Assembly (NCBI GenBank): GCA_947683425.1
Contig: CANTUQ010000109.1
Coordinates: forward strand, 1,890,501 to 1,954,500
Origin: Excoecaria cochinchinensis
Lineage: Eukaryota; Streptophyta; Magnoliopsida; Malpighiales; Euphorbiaceae
Reading direction: 5' to 3'
DNA length: 64,000 nucleotides
The position numbers and the translations under genes were made by a program. The notes under the pieces are model-generated. The model was not told the DNA's origin. It was given only the letters and a program-made list of their open reading frames with translations, and did no database searches. Below, piece after piece: positions 23,887-36,597 of this stretch; position 1 is the stretch's first letter, and the number at the start of each line of letters is the position of its first letter.

Positions 23887-24978
23887 TGTTGGCTATTCTT
23901 TAGGATCTTTGAAGAAATAGTAGTAGTGGCTCTATTGTTTTTGTTTGAAGAAAAGAGTGTGGAATTGTGGATGAATATAAAGAGTGACTTGAACGCTCTA
24001 TGTTCAATAATGGAAGGACAAATCTAAACAAAGATTTAATCCCTGATTTATGTGTGGAAAGATCATAAATTAATTTTATTATAATAATTTTATATGTTTA
24101 TATGTTATATTAAGTAATGTATCTCTAAGGAAAGTAATGTATCTACAAATTCTTGAAACGGATTTTGTATATGATTCTAGTGAGAAACATCTTTATCAAT
24201 TGGTTAGGTAATAATAATTGCAGCTTTCTTGGAAAATATATATATATATATATAGCTGGCTTTGATAGCTATAAACCACCTAAACTGAATAGAAAATTCT
24301 AATGATAGCTTTCTTAATTGAGTTCCAAACACATATCCTCACTGTTTGGAAAATCCTTGACAGATAATTAGAGAATTGCAGAATAACTGAGAATGGCTTT
24401 GATAGTGTGTTCATTATCTTTAAGAAATTAATGCTCTAGTGGCAGAATATTCTTCCAAGAGTTTATAATGCCAAAACGGAAATTTAAGTCAGAAAAAACC
24501 GAATTTCTTTCAAAAACACGTTTGAATTTTTGCAGTTATTAGTTGAGATAAACGTTAAACATTGATTTATTACGTGCTTTGTAAAATTATATAAAATTAT
24601 TACTATTTGATTGTATAATTATTAAAATTGGCATACTTTAATTTAAGAGCATATTTTTACTATATTAATAAATAAAATAAACAATAGTATAATATAAAAA
24701 TTTATAAATTGCTCGAACAATCAGTTCATGAAAATATATTAATCAATGCATGTAACATAAATTTATTACGAGTTTATAAACTATTATAATAAAATATGTA
24801 TTAATTTTTTACTTAAAAATATGTATAAATTTAAAAAATGATATATTTAAATATAAAGAAGATAATATATGACAAAAGTAATAGGTAATTTTTCTTTATA
24901 TTAATAAATCGGTAACATATCATTAAAAAAATTTCAAAATGTTGCCTTTTCAAAATGCACATAATTTGATGCTAATTA
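23887..24978. other. Upstream region of the GT61 gene
   Basis: AT-rich DNA between the GT61 start codon and the left end of the mariner element. It should contain the GT61 promoter. A (TA)n run lies at about 24238-24255. I see no gene or clear transposon end in it. Confidence 0.55.
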
Positions 24979-25009
24979 CTCCCTCCATTCCAAAATATTA
25001 GTCACTTTT
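24979..25009 (+). repeat. Left terminal inverted repeat of the mariner-like element
   Basis: CTCCCTCCATTCCAAAATAT and the following bases match the right end (29580-29610) in inverse orientation at roughly 25 of 31 positions by eye. Confidence 0.88.
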
Positions 25010-25470
25010 ACCATTTTCACAAGAATTAAGAAATATTAATTAAACTTAACTTTACAATTAAATATAATATAAAATGACTAAATTGTCCTTGATTTACATT
25101 AATGCATTTACTTCACATTGGAATTATAAAGTTTATGCTCTTACTCTTCCAAGAAGCTTTTCGTAAGTAATGAACTTTCCAAGACAAAATTTATATTTTC
25201 ATTTTTATTTTGTTTTTGCTGATGGACTTCCTTAAATGTAAACTTTTGTTTTCCATTGTACTCGCTCAATATAAATTTTTAACTCATGAACTTCTCTCAA
25301 TATAAAATTTAACTCATGTATATCAAAATTTTCACTCTTAATTTAAAATTTTCCCACCAAAATAAATTTTTAATTTTTTCAATTCCCACCAAAATATGTT
25401 GTATAAATAAATTTGTTAAAAGGTTAAATTTAACTTACCAAATTCAATAATCTATATAAAAAATTAGCAA

Positions 25471-28258
25471 ATGCCTTTAGAGATAGATTTAAATGTGAGT
25501 GTAATGCAATATGAAGTTGAAGTTGATAATGAAAAAGAACAAGCACAAATTTAATTGCCGGATCTCAATGTTGACGCAACAAGTTTTGATTTCAATCAAA
25601 ATGACATTCTAAATTCTCCATTGGTTAATGCATCTTCATCAAATCATATTTTTCTTGATTTAAATAGTGAGCCATGTGTTGAAGGTAAGATACACGTGCA
25701 ATTACAAGATTCAATCGTCAATACCGGTATGTAGCCATATCAAACTAAAATATTTATATATATATATTTTGTTCATACTGCGTTTTATAATTTTAAGGGT
25801 TGAATTTAAAAAGAAAAAAAAGGATGGATATATACATGCTTTTAAGTAGGGGTGAGCATGGTCGGTTAACCAGTCCATTAGCCTCAGTCCATTAACCAGT
25901 CCATTAATATCGGTTTTTTGAAATTACAGTCCATTAACCAGTCCATTACCATCGGTTAACCAGTCCATCGGTTTCGGATTTTCGGATCGGTTACCCATTA
26001 TTTTTCGGTTAACCACTATAATTATAAATATATTCATAAATAAAATTAAAATGTTCAAAATACTTAAAAATTAAATTTTTTTCATTATAATATAACATTA
26101 TTGTTGTTAAAATAAAAATATTTGGTGGATATAAGCAAATTTGTTTTTAAAAATTAATATTTAATAAGTAAATATATTAACCGGTTCATAATTACTTTTA
26201 ATTAGATAAATTATTATACTTACTAATAACCAATTAAAAAAAGTTAAAAACTTTAAAATAATTAGTATAATAAAAAAAATACATGATCACTTTTAATTAG
26301 GATAAATTGTTATAAATTATTAAAAAAAATAAATTAACTAAAAATTCGGTTTCGGTTCGGTTAACCAGTCACATGAGTCAAAAACCATTAACCAGTCCAT
26401 TAATATCGGTTTTTTCAAAACACTAACCATTAACCAGTCCATTACAATCGGTTAACCAGTCCATCAGTTCGGTTTCGGATTTTTTTTCCGGTTAACCGAG
26501 TCCATCGGTTTTTTTGCTCACCCCTACTTTTAAGCTGTACAAGAAGATGAATGATATTTGCATAATTATTGTACTAGAATTCATTAATTTTACTTGGTAA
26601 AAAAGGTAGGGTGTAGGGCCTTTCAAGTTGACGATATATATAAATGTTGAGGGTACATGTGTTTTATTTGATTATAAAAAAGGTGGGGTGTAGGGCTTTG
26701 AATATATGCTACGGTTTTTTTTTTTAAAATTCCACAGTATTTGCAAATATGGTCAAACCAATTTTCAAATACTCTAAGTAATTTTAAATATGGGTGCCCA
26801 AAATCTAAGCATTAAACAATTACGATTATAATTTGCTGATTTTGATTTAATTTTTAATTAAATAAAAATGAATTTACTTATTATAATTTTTATTTAATAA
26901 GCCTTTGCTTTGCATTTTCATAGTGTTTATTTTTTTTTTAAATAGGAGAAAATAATACCAATGACAATGCAAGTGATCAACCAATAAATGCAAAGAAAAT
27001 ATTGAACAATGATGAACGTAAAGCTTTATATGAGAGGTTACTACAAAAAAGTGTAGATGGAAAATTGACAAGAGGAGTGACAAGATTGGTGGCATTTGAG
27101 TTTTCATTTTCTATGCGCACTGTTCAAAGAATTTGGAAACAGTCTAAAAATAGTGGTATAATTGTTAACGTGTCTCATAAAAAGACAAATTATGGTCGTA
27201 AAAAAGTTCAAATTGATATTAATCGGATTCGTGACATTCCTCTACATCAACGGACAACTTTCGCCTCTTTAGCTTCTGCCATGAATATAAGCAAGACCAC
27301 ATTATTCAGAAATTTCAAATCAGGAGCTATACGACGTCATTCAAATGCCATAAAACCATATCTGAAAGAAGAAAATAAAAGACAACGGTTGCAATTTTGT
27401 ATATCAATGCTTGACAAGAATAGCTTGCCACATGATCCAAGCTTCATTGGGATGTACAACATTATCCATATTGATGAGAAGTGGTTCTATATGACAAAAA
27501 AATCTGAAACTTACTATTTACTACCTGATGAAGAAGATCCCATTCGAACTTGTAAAAGTAAAAATTTTATTGGAAAAGTTATGTTTTTTGTTGCCATAGC
27601 TCGTCCAAGGTTTGACGCACAGGGTAATGAGCTTTTCTATGGAAAAATTGGGGTATTTCCTTTTGTCACCCAATAGCCAGCTAAGAGAAGTAGTGTTAAT
27701 AGAGTTGCAGGAACACTTGAGACAAAACCGATAACTTCAGTGAAAAGAGAAATTATAAAGTCTTATTTGCTAGAAAAGGTTTTGCCTGCTATCAAGTCTA
27801 AATGGCCAAGGGAAGATTTAGGATTTCCAATCTATATTCAGCAAGATAATGCAAGAACACATATTGATATAAATGATGATGATTTTCGTCGAGTTGCTAC
27901 AGAAGATGGATTTGATATTCGTTTAATGTGCCAACCTGCAAACTCGCCGGATTTAAATGTTCTAGATCTTGGATTTTTTAATGGGATCTAATCCTTACAA
28001 TATAAGGAGGCACCTAAAACTATTAATGAGCTTGTTGATGCTGTTATTAAGTCATTTCAAACTTTTTCTTCAAGAAAGTCTAACAATATATTTTTGACAT
28101 TATAGATGTGCATAATCGAAATCATGAAAGTAAGAGGTTCCCATAAGTACAAAATGCAACATTTGAAGAAAGCAGCATTAGAAAGAGAAGGCCAGCTACC
28201 TGCTCAAATGAAATGTGATCCTCATTTGGTACAAGAAGTTCTCAATTATTTAAATTAG
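25471..28258 (+). pseudogene. Mariner-like transposase, two exons, several stops
   Basis: Encodes the cut-and-paste transposase. Exon 1 (25471-25684) has an acidic N-terminus with LPDLNVD and FLDLNSEP, and one in-frame TAA. The intron (25685-26945, GT..AG, phase kept) is inflated by a hAT MITE. Exon 2 runs from 26946. It starts with the helix-turn-helix DNA-binding region (RTVQRIWKQSK, then SISKTTLFRN-like helices) and then the DD39D catalytic triad: HIDEKWFYM near 27470, IQQDNARTH near 27835, and NSPDLNVLDLGF near 27940. Stops occur at 27674-27676, 27989-27991 and near 28104. The C-terminus ends near QEVLNYLN, the usual end of this family. The domains are complete, so the gene died by point mutation. 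Confidence 0.9.
25847..26526 (+). mobile_element. hAT-type MITE in the transposase intron
   Basis: A 680-bp element with perfect 12-bp inverted ends (TAGGGGTGAGCA and TGCTCACCCCTA) and a perfect 8-bp target duplication CTTTTAAG (25839-25846 and 26527-26534). The 8-bp duplication and the subterminal GGTTAACCAGTCCATT repeats point to the hAT superfamily. It has no coding capacity. Confidence 0.95.
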
Positions 28259-28499
28259 CTTGTTTATAGTTCAAATATGTCAAGTTCTTGGTAATATTTG
28301 TAATTGTTCATATATGACTTGCCAAGTAAGATCTTTTTCTTTTAATTATATGCAATTTAATTCAATAAGATTTTCCTTTATCTAACAATTCAAAGGCAAT
28401 GTATCCAATACTCCATGGAGTAGTAAAATCATTTACTATATCTAATATTTCATGGAATACTAACGTGAATAATTTGAACTGAATTATTTGAAATCTGTT

Positions 28500-28625
28500 T
28501 TATTGATTTGTTTTCTTATATATTAGTTTCTTTCAATTAAACAGATTTCAAACCTGTTTAATTGATTTCAAATCTGTTTAATTGATTTGTTTGAACTGAA
28601 TTATTTAAAATCTGTTTAATTCATA
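28500..28625 (+). repeat. Short tandem repeats of AATCTGTTTAATTGATTT
   Basis: Four to five imperfect copies of an about 22-bp unit built on AAATCTGTTTAATTGATTT, inside the 3' part of the mariner-like element. No gene. Confidence 0.65.
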
Positions 28626-29066
28626 ACTTTACACGTTGGGGAGAAACAAGAGGATTATTTCTATTCAAATAATTTGAATAAAGTATTTTGGCTTTTGTTC
28701 TTATGAATTTGAAGAAAGTATTTCTATTTATATAATTCATCTACAACTAATAGTAAAAAAAGACAAAAAACGTTGCTTTTTGGTGGACTACTGTTATGCT
28801 AAAAATAAAAAGATTTTCTTACTTTTGCTTTTGTGGTGGATATCTCTTCTCACTTTGCTTTTTTCACACTCCACCTCTGCCACTTTTATACTTCTTTCAT
28901 CTTACACTTTACTTTGTCACGTTTTCTTCTTCTCCTATAAGCCACACTTCTGCCTTTTCATTTTATCTTCATCATACTCCTATCAAACATTATTTCTTCA
29001 CAAACCAACATTTCTTATAAGCATCAGATGCCAACAGCGAAGGTGAAGAAAGACGTTTTCCTTGTG

Positions 29067-29366
29067 TTATCGTGGAGGTAGAAGACACAGTGTCCTCGTG
29101 GAGGTGCCGCCGGTGATGAAACTGAAGTTCGGAAAATAAATTTTTAACATATCTTTCACTGTTTGTTGAATATCCTCTTCCAATACCTGTTGAATCTCTT
29201 CTTCGTCAAGAACTTTATCTCCTCTATCATCGAGTAATTTGTTCAAATCGAAATCATGTGGAGGAAGCTTATTCAAATCAAAATTTAGCATTTTTTTCTT
29301 CTTTTTTCCATTGGATGTGATTTTTGATTTGTAATCTAAATTGACAGAGTTTTTTTCTTCCTCCAT
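29067..29366 (-). pseudogene. Minus-strand DLN-motif open frame near the right end of the mariner element
   Basis: A 99-codon frame starts 244 bp inside the right terminus and reads toward the transposase. It has a Lys-rich stretch and two DLN motifs (NFDLNKLPPHDFDLNKLL) followed by an acidic, Glu/Gln-rich helix. This resembles the DLN-rich N-terminus of the plus-strand transposase (LPDLNVD, FLDLNSEP). It may be the N-terminal exon of another mariner copy captured in inverse orientation, or a separate element gene. No downstream exon is visible. Confidence 0.4.
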
Positions 29367-29612
29367 TTTTTTCTTAAATCTGTTAAATGAATTTTTGTTA
29401 GCTAAATTTATTCTTCACGTATTAAAGATATGAATATTGGGAAAAGAAAGATGAAAAGATGAATTAATTTGAGTTAAATGAATTGGAATTTTCAAGACAG
29501 GGGTAAATATGGAAAAATAAAACCAATACTGCATTTACTTTGTAGAAAACGTCAAGTAAATGGAATACCATTACTCCTAAAAAACGACTCATATACTGGA
29601 ACGGAGGGAGTA

Positions 29613-30007
29613 GCTAACAGCAGGGATTTTATAAATTTTATCAAACACGTTAGGAGAGCTGTAGCTTCCTTCTAACTGCTAATCCAAACACCCTCTTAAC
29701 TCTTTAGGGAGTCTTAAATAGACACAATTCCTCATTAATATGCATGTTAGAAAAACTGATTTTGCAGTTATTTAGACAAAATAACTGTCTAAAGTAAATA
29801 ATTTTGTGAAGCATTTTAAATGTGATGATTGAATGAATAAGTTGTTATATAACAATCTATAATGAACCATCATTGATTAATAATGCATGTAAGCTACCAA
29901 TTACTCTTTAATGATATTAACATTTACTTAAAAGCTTGGTAAGATACTCATGAAAATTCAAATAGAGCTATCCAATTATCAATATTAAATTTATAACATG
30001 TTATTGG
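29613..30007. other. Spacer between mariner-like and copia elements
   Basis: About 390 bp of AT-rich DNA with no recognised gene. Its last five bases (30003-30007, ATTGG) are the left target duplication of the copia element. Confidence 0.7.
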
Positions 30008-30876
30008 TGTTGGGCTTCTTCTGACCTATGAGCAGAGAGCTCAAATATTGGCCCTTGTATCAGGTGTATAAGGGATATAAATACAGATAAGTAAGTTATA
30101 TAATATATAGCATGATGAGCGAGAGTTGAAAAAAGAAAAACTGCATTTTTCTAAAATAGAGCAGTTCCACAATTTTCTCATTTAATGGAGATTCAGCCAT
30201 TGTATCGATCTGAAATTTGGACAGAAGCTTTCTCAAATGTCAATCTTTATTCTCAATGGTAGAGATCGGATTATGAATTTCATGGTTGAAACAACAGATT
30301 TTTCTTCTATACAAATCATTACTACGAATTCTTTATTTTTTAGAGATTTAACCGTTGGATTGAGTTACATTTTGGATAAAATATTCCTCACATCTTGATC
30401 TTCATTATCAACGGTAAAGATCGGATTATAACATCCGAAAGTTAGTTCGTGGCTTGGACAGAATTCAAATTTCTGGGTATTACCTCTCTTCCTTTTGTCT
30501 TTGATTTATTTCATAGATTTTGATGTTTATTCCAAGATTATGATGATGATATGCCTCTAGTTTTGTCTAGAGAAGATTTGCTGTAATAAGTAGAATATAT
30601 GTTGTATTTACCCTATATTTGATAGTAGAAGATTTAAGAGGTCTAAGGGTCCCGTGATTTTTACTCCTTACATCAATGAGATTTTTCACATAAAAATTTT
30701 ACGTGTTCTTGTATTGATTGTGGCTATAGAGTCTAAAATTTATTGATGTGGTATTTGTTTTGAATATTATTTTACTTGTTAGTTTACCTTAAAGGTTCAT
30801 TCAAGTAGAGAAAGATAAATAACGAAGATTCATTTCGCATATTTAGTGTTTCCGTTGTTGGTCAATTTTTCCATCA
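30008..30876 (+). repeat. 5' LTR of the copia element
   Basis: Begins TGTTGGGCTT, ends TTTCCATCA, and is followed three bases later by the primer-binding site. It contains the TATA box at 30076-30083. Confidence 0.93.
30076..30083 (+). promoter_or_regulatory. TATA box of the copia 5' LTR
   Basis: TATAAATA lies about 70 bp into the LTR and is conserved in the 3' LTR at 47274-47281, fitting the LTR promoter. Confidence 0.6.
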
Positions 30877-30879
30877 GAT

Positions 30880-30890
30880 TGGTATCAGAG
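30880..30890 (+). other. Primer-binding site of the copia element
   Basis: TGGTATCAGAG, complementary to the 3' end of initiator tRNA-Met, just after the 5' LTR. Confidence 0.88.
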
Positions 30891-30929
30891 ACTTTGATTG
30901 TTGTTGTTGTTGTTAGACTTGTTTGAATA

Positions 30930-31718
30930 ATGGAAGCTAATACAAGTATAATGGTTAATTTAAATGATTCAAATTGCCATATCTGGAAAGGAAAAATAGA
31001 GGATTTTCTTTATGTGAAAGATTATTATCTACCGGTGTTTATTGAAAATAAGCTTGATAATAAGAAAGAGGCAGAATGGACTATTTTGTATCAACATGTT
31101 TGTGGGTATATACGGCAATGGGTGGATGATAATGTTTTGAACCATATTAGTGGTGAGATAGATGCACATAAGTTATGGAACAAACTTGAGCAGTTGTATG
31201 CTAAAAAGACAGAGAATAACAAGTTGTTCTTGATCGAGCAAATGATGAATTTGAAGTACCGAGATGGAACTCCTATGGGAGACCACTTGAATGCCTTTTA
31301 AGGAATTATAAATCAGCTTGAAGGAATGTGGACCAAATTTGAGGATGAGATATAGGATTTGTGGGTTTTTGGAACATTACCTGACTCTTGGGAGATGTTT
31401 AGAACATCATTATCTAACTCTGCGCTAGATGGGGTTATTACCATGAAATTGGCTAAGGGTAGTGTACTGAATGAAGAAATTAGAAGAAATTCACAAGATT
31501 TCTCCTCACATTCAGAATTCTTAGTCACAGAAAGGAGGGAGAGAAGTAAGAGTAAAGGTTCGAATAGAGGAAATCAGCGCAGCAGTTCTAAGGGTAAGCT
31601 TGCTGATGTTAAGTGTTTTTATTGTGGCAAGAAGGGGCACACTAGAAAGTTCTGTAGAAAGCTGAAGAAAGAGAACAAACAACATGGTGATAACAGACAA
31701 CGAGCTGACAACAATTAG
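30930..31718 (+). pseudogene. Copia gag, nonsense-mutated
   Basis: Capsid/nucleocapsid protein of the element. The frame opens at ATG 30930 and shows the copia gag pattern (NCHIWKGKIEDFLYVKDYYLP, then LWNKLEQLYAKKTENNKLFL). It is interrupted in the same frame by TAA 31299-31301, TAG at about 31353-31355 and TAG 31716-31718. A zinc knuckle (CFYCGKKGHTRKFC) is at about 31614-31655, preceded by a basic Ser/Arg-rich linker. No frameshift is needed to follow it, only nonsense codons. Confidence 0.88.
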
Positions 31719-31748
31719 AAGAATACTGACAGTGGTAATGAAAATGTT

Positions 31749-32540
31749 ATGGTTAATGCTACTACTGATAACTATCTTGTTTGTTGTGATTGTGACATTG
31801 TTAACCTTGCATATGATGATTCGAATTGGGTAATTGACAGTGGTGCTACGTGTCATATTGCATCACGAATGGATTATTTTTCATCTTACACTTCAGGTGA
31901 CTTTAGTAATGTAGAGATGGATAATGATGGGATATCAAAAGCTATTGGTATTGGAGAAGTCTGTTTGAAATTTGACACTAGGATAGAGTTAGTTTTGCAT
32001 AACGTGAAACATGTCCCAGATATGAAATTGAATTTGATTTCTACAGGCTTGCTTGATGATGATGGCTATTACAACGACCTTGGTAATGGACAATGGAAGC
32101 TCAGTCGAGGTTCTTTGATTGTGGCAAGAGGCAGCAAACATTCAAAATTATACACAGTGCATCCAAAGATCTCCAAAAGCTTTGTTAATGTAGTGAAGAA
32201 TACCAATGTGATTGATTTATGGCATAAGAGACCTGCCCATATGAGTGAAAAGGGCATGTATATGTTGTCAAAGAAGAAATTGATATCTGGTGTGCAGGAT
32301 ATTCACTTGAAAAAATGTTTTGACTGCTTAACAGGTAAACAGATAAGAGTCTCTTTTAAGAGCCATCCTCTTTCTAAGAAGGAGAACATACTTGATTTGG
32401 TATATTCCGATGTTTGTGGTCCTATGTCTACAAGGACACTTGGTGGTTCTTTTTATTTTGTTACATTCATCGATGATTATTCAAAAAAGATTTGGGTTTA
32501 TACCTTGAAGTCTAAAGATCAAGTATTAGATGCATTCAAG
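31749..32540 (+). pseudogene. Copia protease and N-terminal integrase, cut by CACTA insertion
   Basis: Aspartic protease with WVIDSGATCHIAS near 31825, then the pre-integrase zinc region (LWHKRPAHMSEKGM near 32215, CFDCLTGKQ near 32315) and the start of the integrase core (YSDVCGPMSTRTLGGSFYFV, FIDDYSKKIWVY). The usual Leu-Gly before the second His of the zinc region is Pro-Ala here. The frame is cut after codons DAF-Lys at 32540, where the CACTA element begins, and resumes at 43244. Confidence 0.9.
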
Positions 32541-33240
32541 CACACTACAAGAAATTTGACTTTTTGTGACGAATTTTTTAATGACACATAAAATTTCGTC
32601 AATAATTGTAACTTACAACGACGATTTTTTTAAAACGTTATCATATTATTTATTATTTTGACGAAATTATCTTGCGTCATTTTATGTTTTAATTATCGTC
32701 ACTAAAAGATTAATTTGGTGACGAAAAAATATATTTCGTCATGGTTTATTTAGGAGGGATAATTTCCCACCATTTTTTTGGAGGAAAAAAATTTAATGAT
32801 AAAATAATAACTTATTGCAACGTATATAATCGTCACAAAATATTTATTTTTCATGACGAATTATTTTTGTCATAATTAAATAAATTAGTGACGAATTATT
32901 TTTGTCATAATTAAATAAATTAGTAATAATAAAATCATTTTGTTACGAATAACATATCGATATAAATAAATATTATATTTATGACAAATAAATTTATCAC
33001 AAAAAATTAATATACTGTGACGAGTTACAATTTCGTCACATTTGATATGAAAGAAAAATTTCTAATCTTTTTTCTTTTGGAGAAAAAAAAATATAACGAA
33101 AAAATTTACTATTTGCAATATATAAATTCGTCATGAAATAATTATTTTTTGTGATATTAATTATTTTTTTCACAGTTTAATGAATTAGTGACGATAAAAT
33201 TATTTCGTCACAATAATATTATCTATGTTAAATAAATATG
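32541..33240 (+). repeat. Left subterminal repeats of the CACTA element
   Basis: Many copies of TGACGAAA and its complement TTTCGTCA in both orientations, often paired as short inverted repeats. Such repeats bind the accessory transposase in characterised CACTA elements. Confidence 0.85.
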
Positions 33241-36200
33241 TTACAAAATTAGTTTGTCTTTTATATTTTTTCAAAAATAACTAAATTATATATAAAAGTT
33301 AATTAATTAATAATACAATAATAATTTAGAATAAAATAAATTATTTATTAAAACAACATTTTAATGTGAATTTGGACAGGAAACGGCGTCGTTTCTTACT
33401 GCTTCCTCATATCAACGCAGAACTAAAGAATGGAAACAGAGTTGAGGAAGGAAACCGGGGATTTTTTGTGACAAAAAACATTCGAAAATCATGGAAAAAT
33501 TGATGGGAAATGGTTGTTTTTTTGGCACTATTTTTTGGTTTCCTTCTCTTACTCAATCTCTCAATCCCTTATCAATTTCCAATTCTTCTCAATACAATTC
33601 TACAACCCTAAGAAATTTGACGAAATTTATGTTTTCTGTGTTAAAAGGTTTGTTGATTTATCTTTTCGATTTTTTATCTAAATCATCAAATTCTCACAGT
33701 TAGGTTTTAGTTCTACTGTTTTTGCAAGATTAATTTGATTTCTTGTGTTTTGAACTCCCATATTTGATAGAAGTAAGCTTGAGTTCCGAGATAGATTTCA
33801 AGACCGAGCAACAGAGGCAAGCAAAGGACTTCCAGGTATTTAACTTCTCAAACGTGAACCTGAAATTTATTCTTTTTTGTCTTGCTAGTTTTGAACAATT
33901 TCTGTTTCTTTTTTCCCTTTTTCTTCCCTTTCTCTTTTGAGAAGAAATTAAGGAAAATCCAACGTCTTGTTGCTAAACATAAGTTTAAAGAAGAAAACAG
34001 AGGATTGATTCTCTACTTGTCTTTTATTTTTTGCAATAGGTTTAAACTTCATTATGTTTGTTCTGTTTTGTGGATTTTGTTTAAACTTCAGTATGCATAC
34101 ACATAAGTTTGTTCTGTTTTTGCAATAGATTTTACATTTATGTTCATGGTGAAGCAAACTCTATTTTGCTTGAGCTTAATTCTTGTAATTGATTGTGAAA
34201 TCTCGTCCCATTTGAATATGATTTTGGTTTAGTAAAAATTATGAAGTGCTGGAGCAGTTTGGATTGTTTGAAGTTGAAATCCCGTCCCATTTAACATACA
34301 TGTATTTTTATTTTTAATTGAATATGAATAATTGCTGTTAGAGTGACATTTTGGATGGTTTGAAGCTGGGTTTATTTCTGGCAGTCTGAAGACTTGCTAT
34401 GCTTAGCTGTTTTCCTCTCTGCTGGTGTGCTTGTATTGGATTAGTCAATTTAGCTTTATTCTTAGTTCTGCATCTTGTATCTTGTATTATGGTTCTTGAA
34501 ATAAAATTTCGCTTATCAAAAAAAAAATTATTGGCTGAGGTAGGTAGCAATTTTCACAAAAATCCCTATTTTTAATATATGAATTATGGCCATTGAGTGG
34601 AAAAAGGTTAAATATGCATTATCTTTTTCTAGCAAAACCATCACCCTATAGTGTATTTTGTATTCCTGCTACTTTCTTTTCTTCCCTTGTATGCTGGCTG
34701 GTAGTGGATTTTGTTGGCTGTATATCTTGTAGCTGAATACGGGTTGTGTATGGTGGTGAATGGTTGGTGTCACGAATGGTACCCTGTTTGTGGAATCAGT
34801 CTACCCTGTTCTTAGTTGGTGGTTGTTTCCCTGATGGCTGTTTTATACTTGTCTCTTGCCTTTTGTTTCCTTATAATAATATCATCAGCTTATCAAAAAA
34901 AAAAATCCATAGCCCTATAGTATATTCTACCAGACATATGGCTTTACCTACTATTTAGAAAATATTGCATTTTAAGCAAGTCTAGTGATAATATGACATT
35001 CAATTAGTTTAATCAATTAATATGTCAAAAGGTAGTAATATGTTAAAATTATATATTAACTCTAAAAAATAACTGTCAAAATGTCATAAATGGGTGTTTT
35101 GCACTTCTAAGGATTACCACCTACTGTCCATCCATAAGTGGGCTCCCCGGAGTCCACAATGAACATTCAGTATACTATCGAGTGAGAATTGATCACAGTA
35201 GGCAAAGGTTGCCTTTCCGACCCCCGTTAAAGCCATTCCTTCTGCTCCAGATGAATGAGAGATTGTTGATGTAGCTACCTCTTTCTTCTTTCTCCACTGC
35301 TCTGGCTTTCATTATGAAAACTTAAGCAAAATGTGATCCAATTGCAATAGTATAGGCTTTTGCCTTTTCATCTAAATTTCATTATTTTATGGATAAGTCA
35401 ATAATAGGTTATTTTGCATTTAGTAATTTCAAGTGCCTTGAATTGGTGAGTTCTGAGTTGTTAAAAATTCAGTCTTACATATGTTTTTTTCCATTCAAAT
35501 TTATAGTAATTACTGAGATCGCCATCTATTCATTGAAAAGCTTTGACTAAAAATATTAAAAATGTTATAATATTTGAGTAGTGGTTTGTAATTTTTATTT
35601 TTATTTTCTTAAATGGAATTAATTAACAAAACAGTGAACTCTTGCAGATCTTTACATGTCCCATTTTATTGCAACGCCCAGACCTTAATTAATTTATCTT
35701 ATAGATCACCGACTGAGTTTTTTTTTTTTAAGAAAATATTCCCATTAATTTATTGCATATAAAGTATATAACTTTTTTATTGGTTATGTATATATACATA
35801 TAGTATATGGGAATGATGGTTGGTTCACTACAGTGGTTGCATCTGTTGTTTAGCGGTTTAATGGAATTCAAAAACCTTTTCCAAAGGAAGAATAGAAATA
35901 TAAAATAAGAGTGAAAATGAAGGAAGCATATAACACAATCTTGGAGCTTTTTCGAGTTTAATGTAGCATCTTTAAATACTATTAATAGTATTTAAAAATT
36001 ACTATTAAATACTTTACTGATTTTGGATTCCATACTAGGTTATTTTGCATTTAGTTATCTATTTGACTATTTGGTTGATTTTTTTTTAATTCAAATTGAA
36101 TTGGGAAATGCAGTGTGATTATAGAAGCTCTTAAAGTGAATGGGACAGTAAATATATTTTGTATGTCATGTACATTTGTTAAATTTATTTATTTTGAGCA

Positions 36201-36597
36201 TATTATTATTAATATTTATATTATTATTAATAATATATTAATATATTTATAATTATAATATATTAATATATTAATAATAATAATATATTTTATTCTCTTT
36301 TTTTTAGGATACACAAGAATCAACTATATTTTTGAAGGTGTACACCAGTGTCAACTTTTCATTATCAGGTTTTTCTCCTTCTTTTTGATCTTATAAATTT
36401 ATAATATTCCTTTGTATGTTGTAATTAGTGTCTTGAAATCTGCTTAAATAGTATGTAGATTTTACCAAAAATAGTTATATATATATATATGTTTTATATT
36501 ATGTATGATATATGTGGGCTCAATTTAACTTTAACTATATTATTTTATTTTTCCAATTACTTAATAATGATTATTTTCATTTAGGTTATATTAAAAA
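33241..36597 (+). other. Left noncoding arm of the CACTA element
   Basis: 33362-34000 looks like a transcribed leader (GGCGTCGTTTC, T/C-rich tracts, several GT/AG candidates) and may hold 5' untranslated exons of the transposase. Two stretches ending CTTATC plus an A-run (about 34330-34529 and 34660-34905) resemble 3' tails of short or truncated retroposons. 36180-36300 is a dense AT/TAA tract. I recognise no protein in this arm. Confidence 0.5.

Larger units (their letters stand above)
24979..29610 (+). mobile_element. Plant mariner-like element (Tc1/mariner), full length
   Basis: Terminal inverted repeats of about 31 bp start CTCCCTCCATTCCA on the left and, in reverse complement, CTCCCTCCGTTCCA on the right. 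They are flanked by the TA target duplication (24977-24978 and 29611-29612). CTCCCTCC termini are typical of plant mariner-like elements. The element is 4632 bp, holds a decayed DD39D transposase on the plus strand, and contains a nested hAT MITE at 25847-26526. An additional minus-strand open frame lies near the right end. Several nonsense codons make it non-autonomous. Confidence 0.93.
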
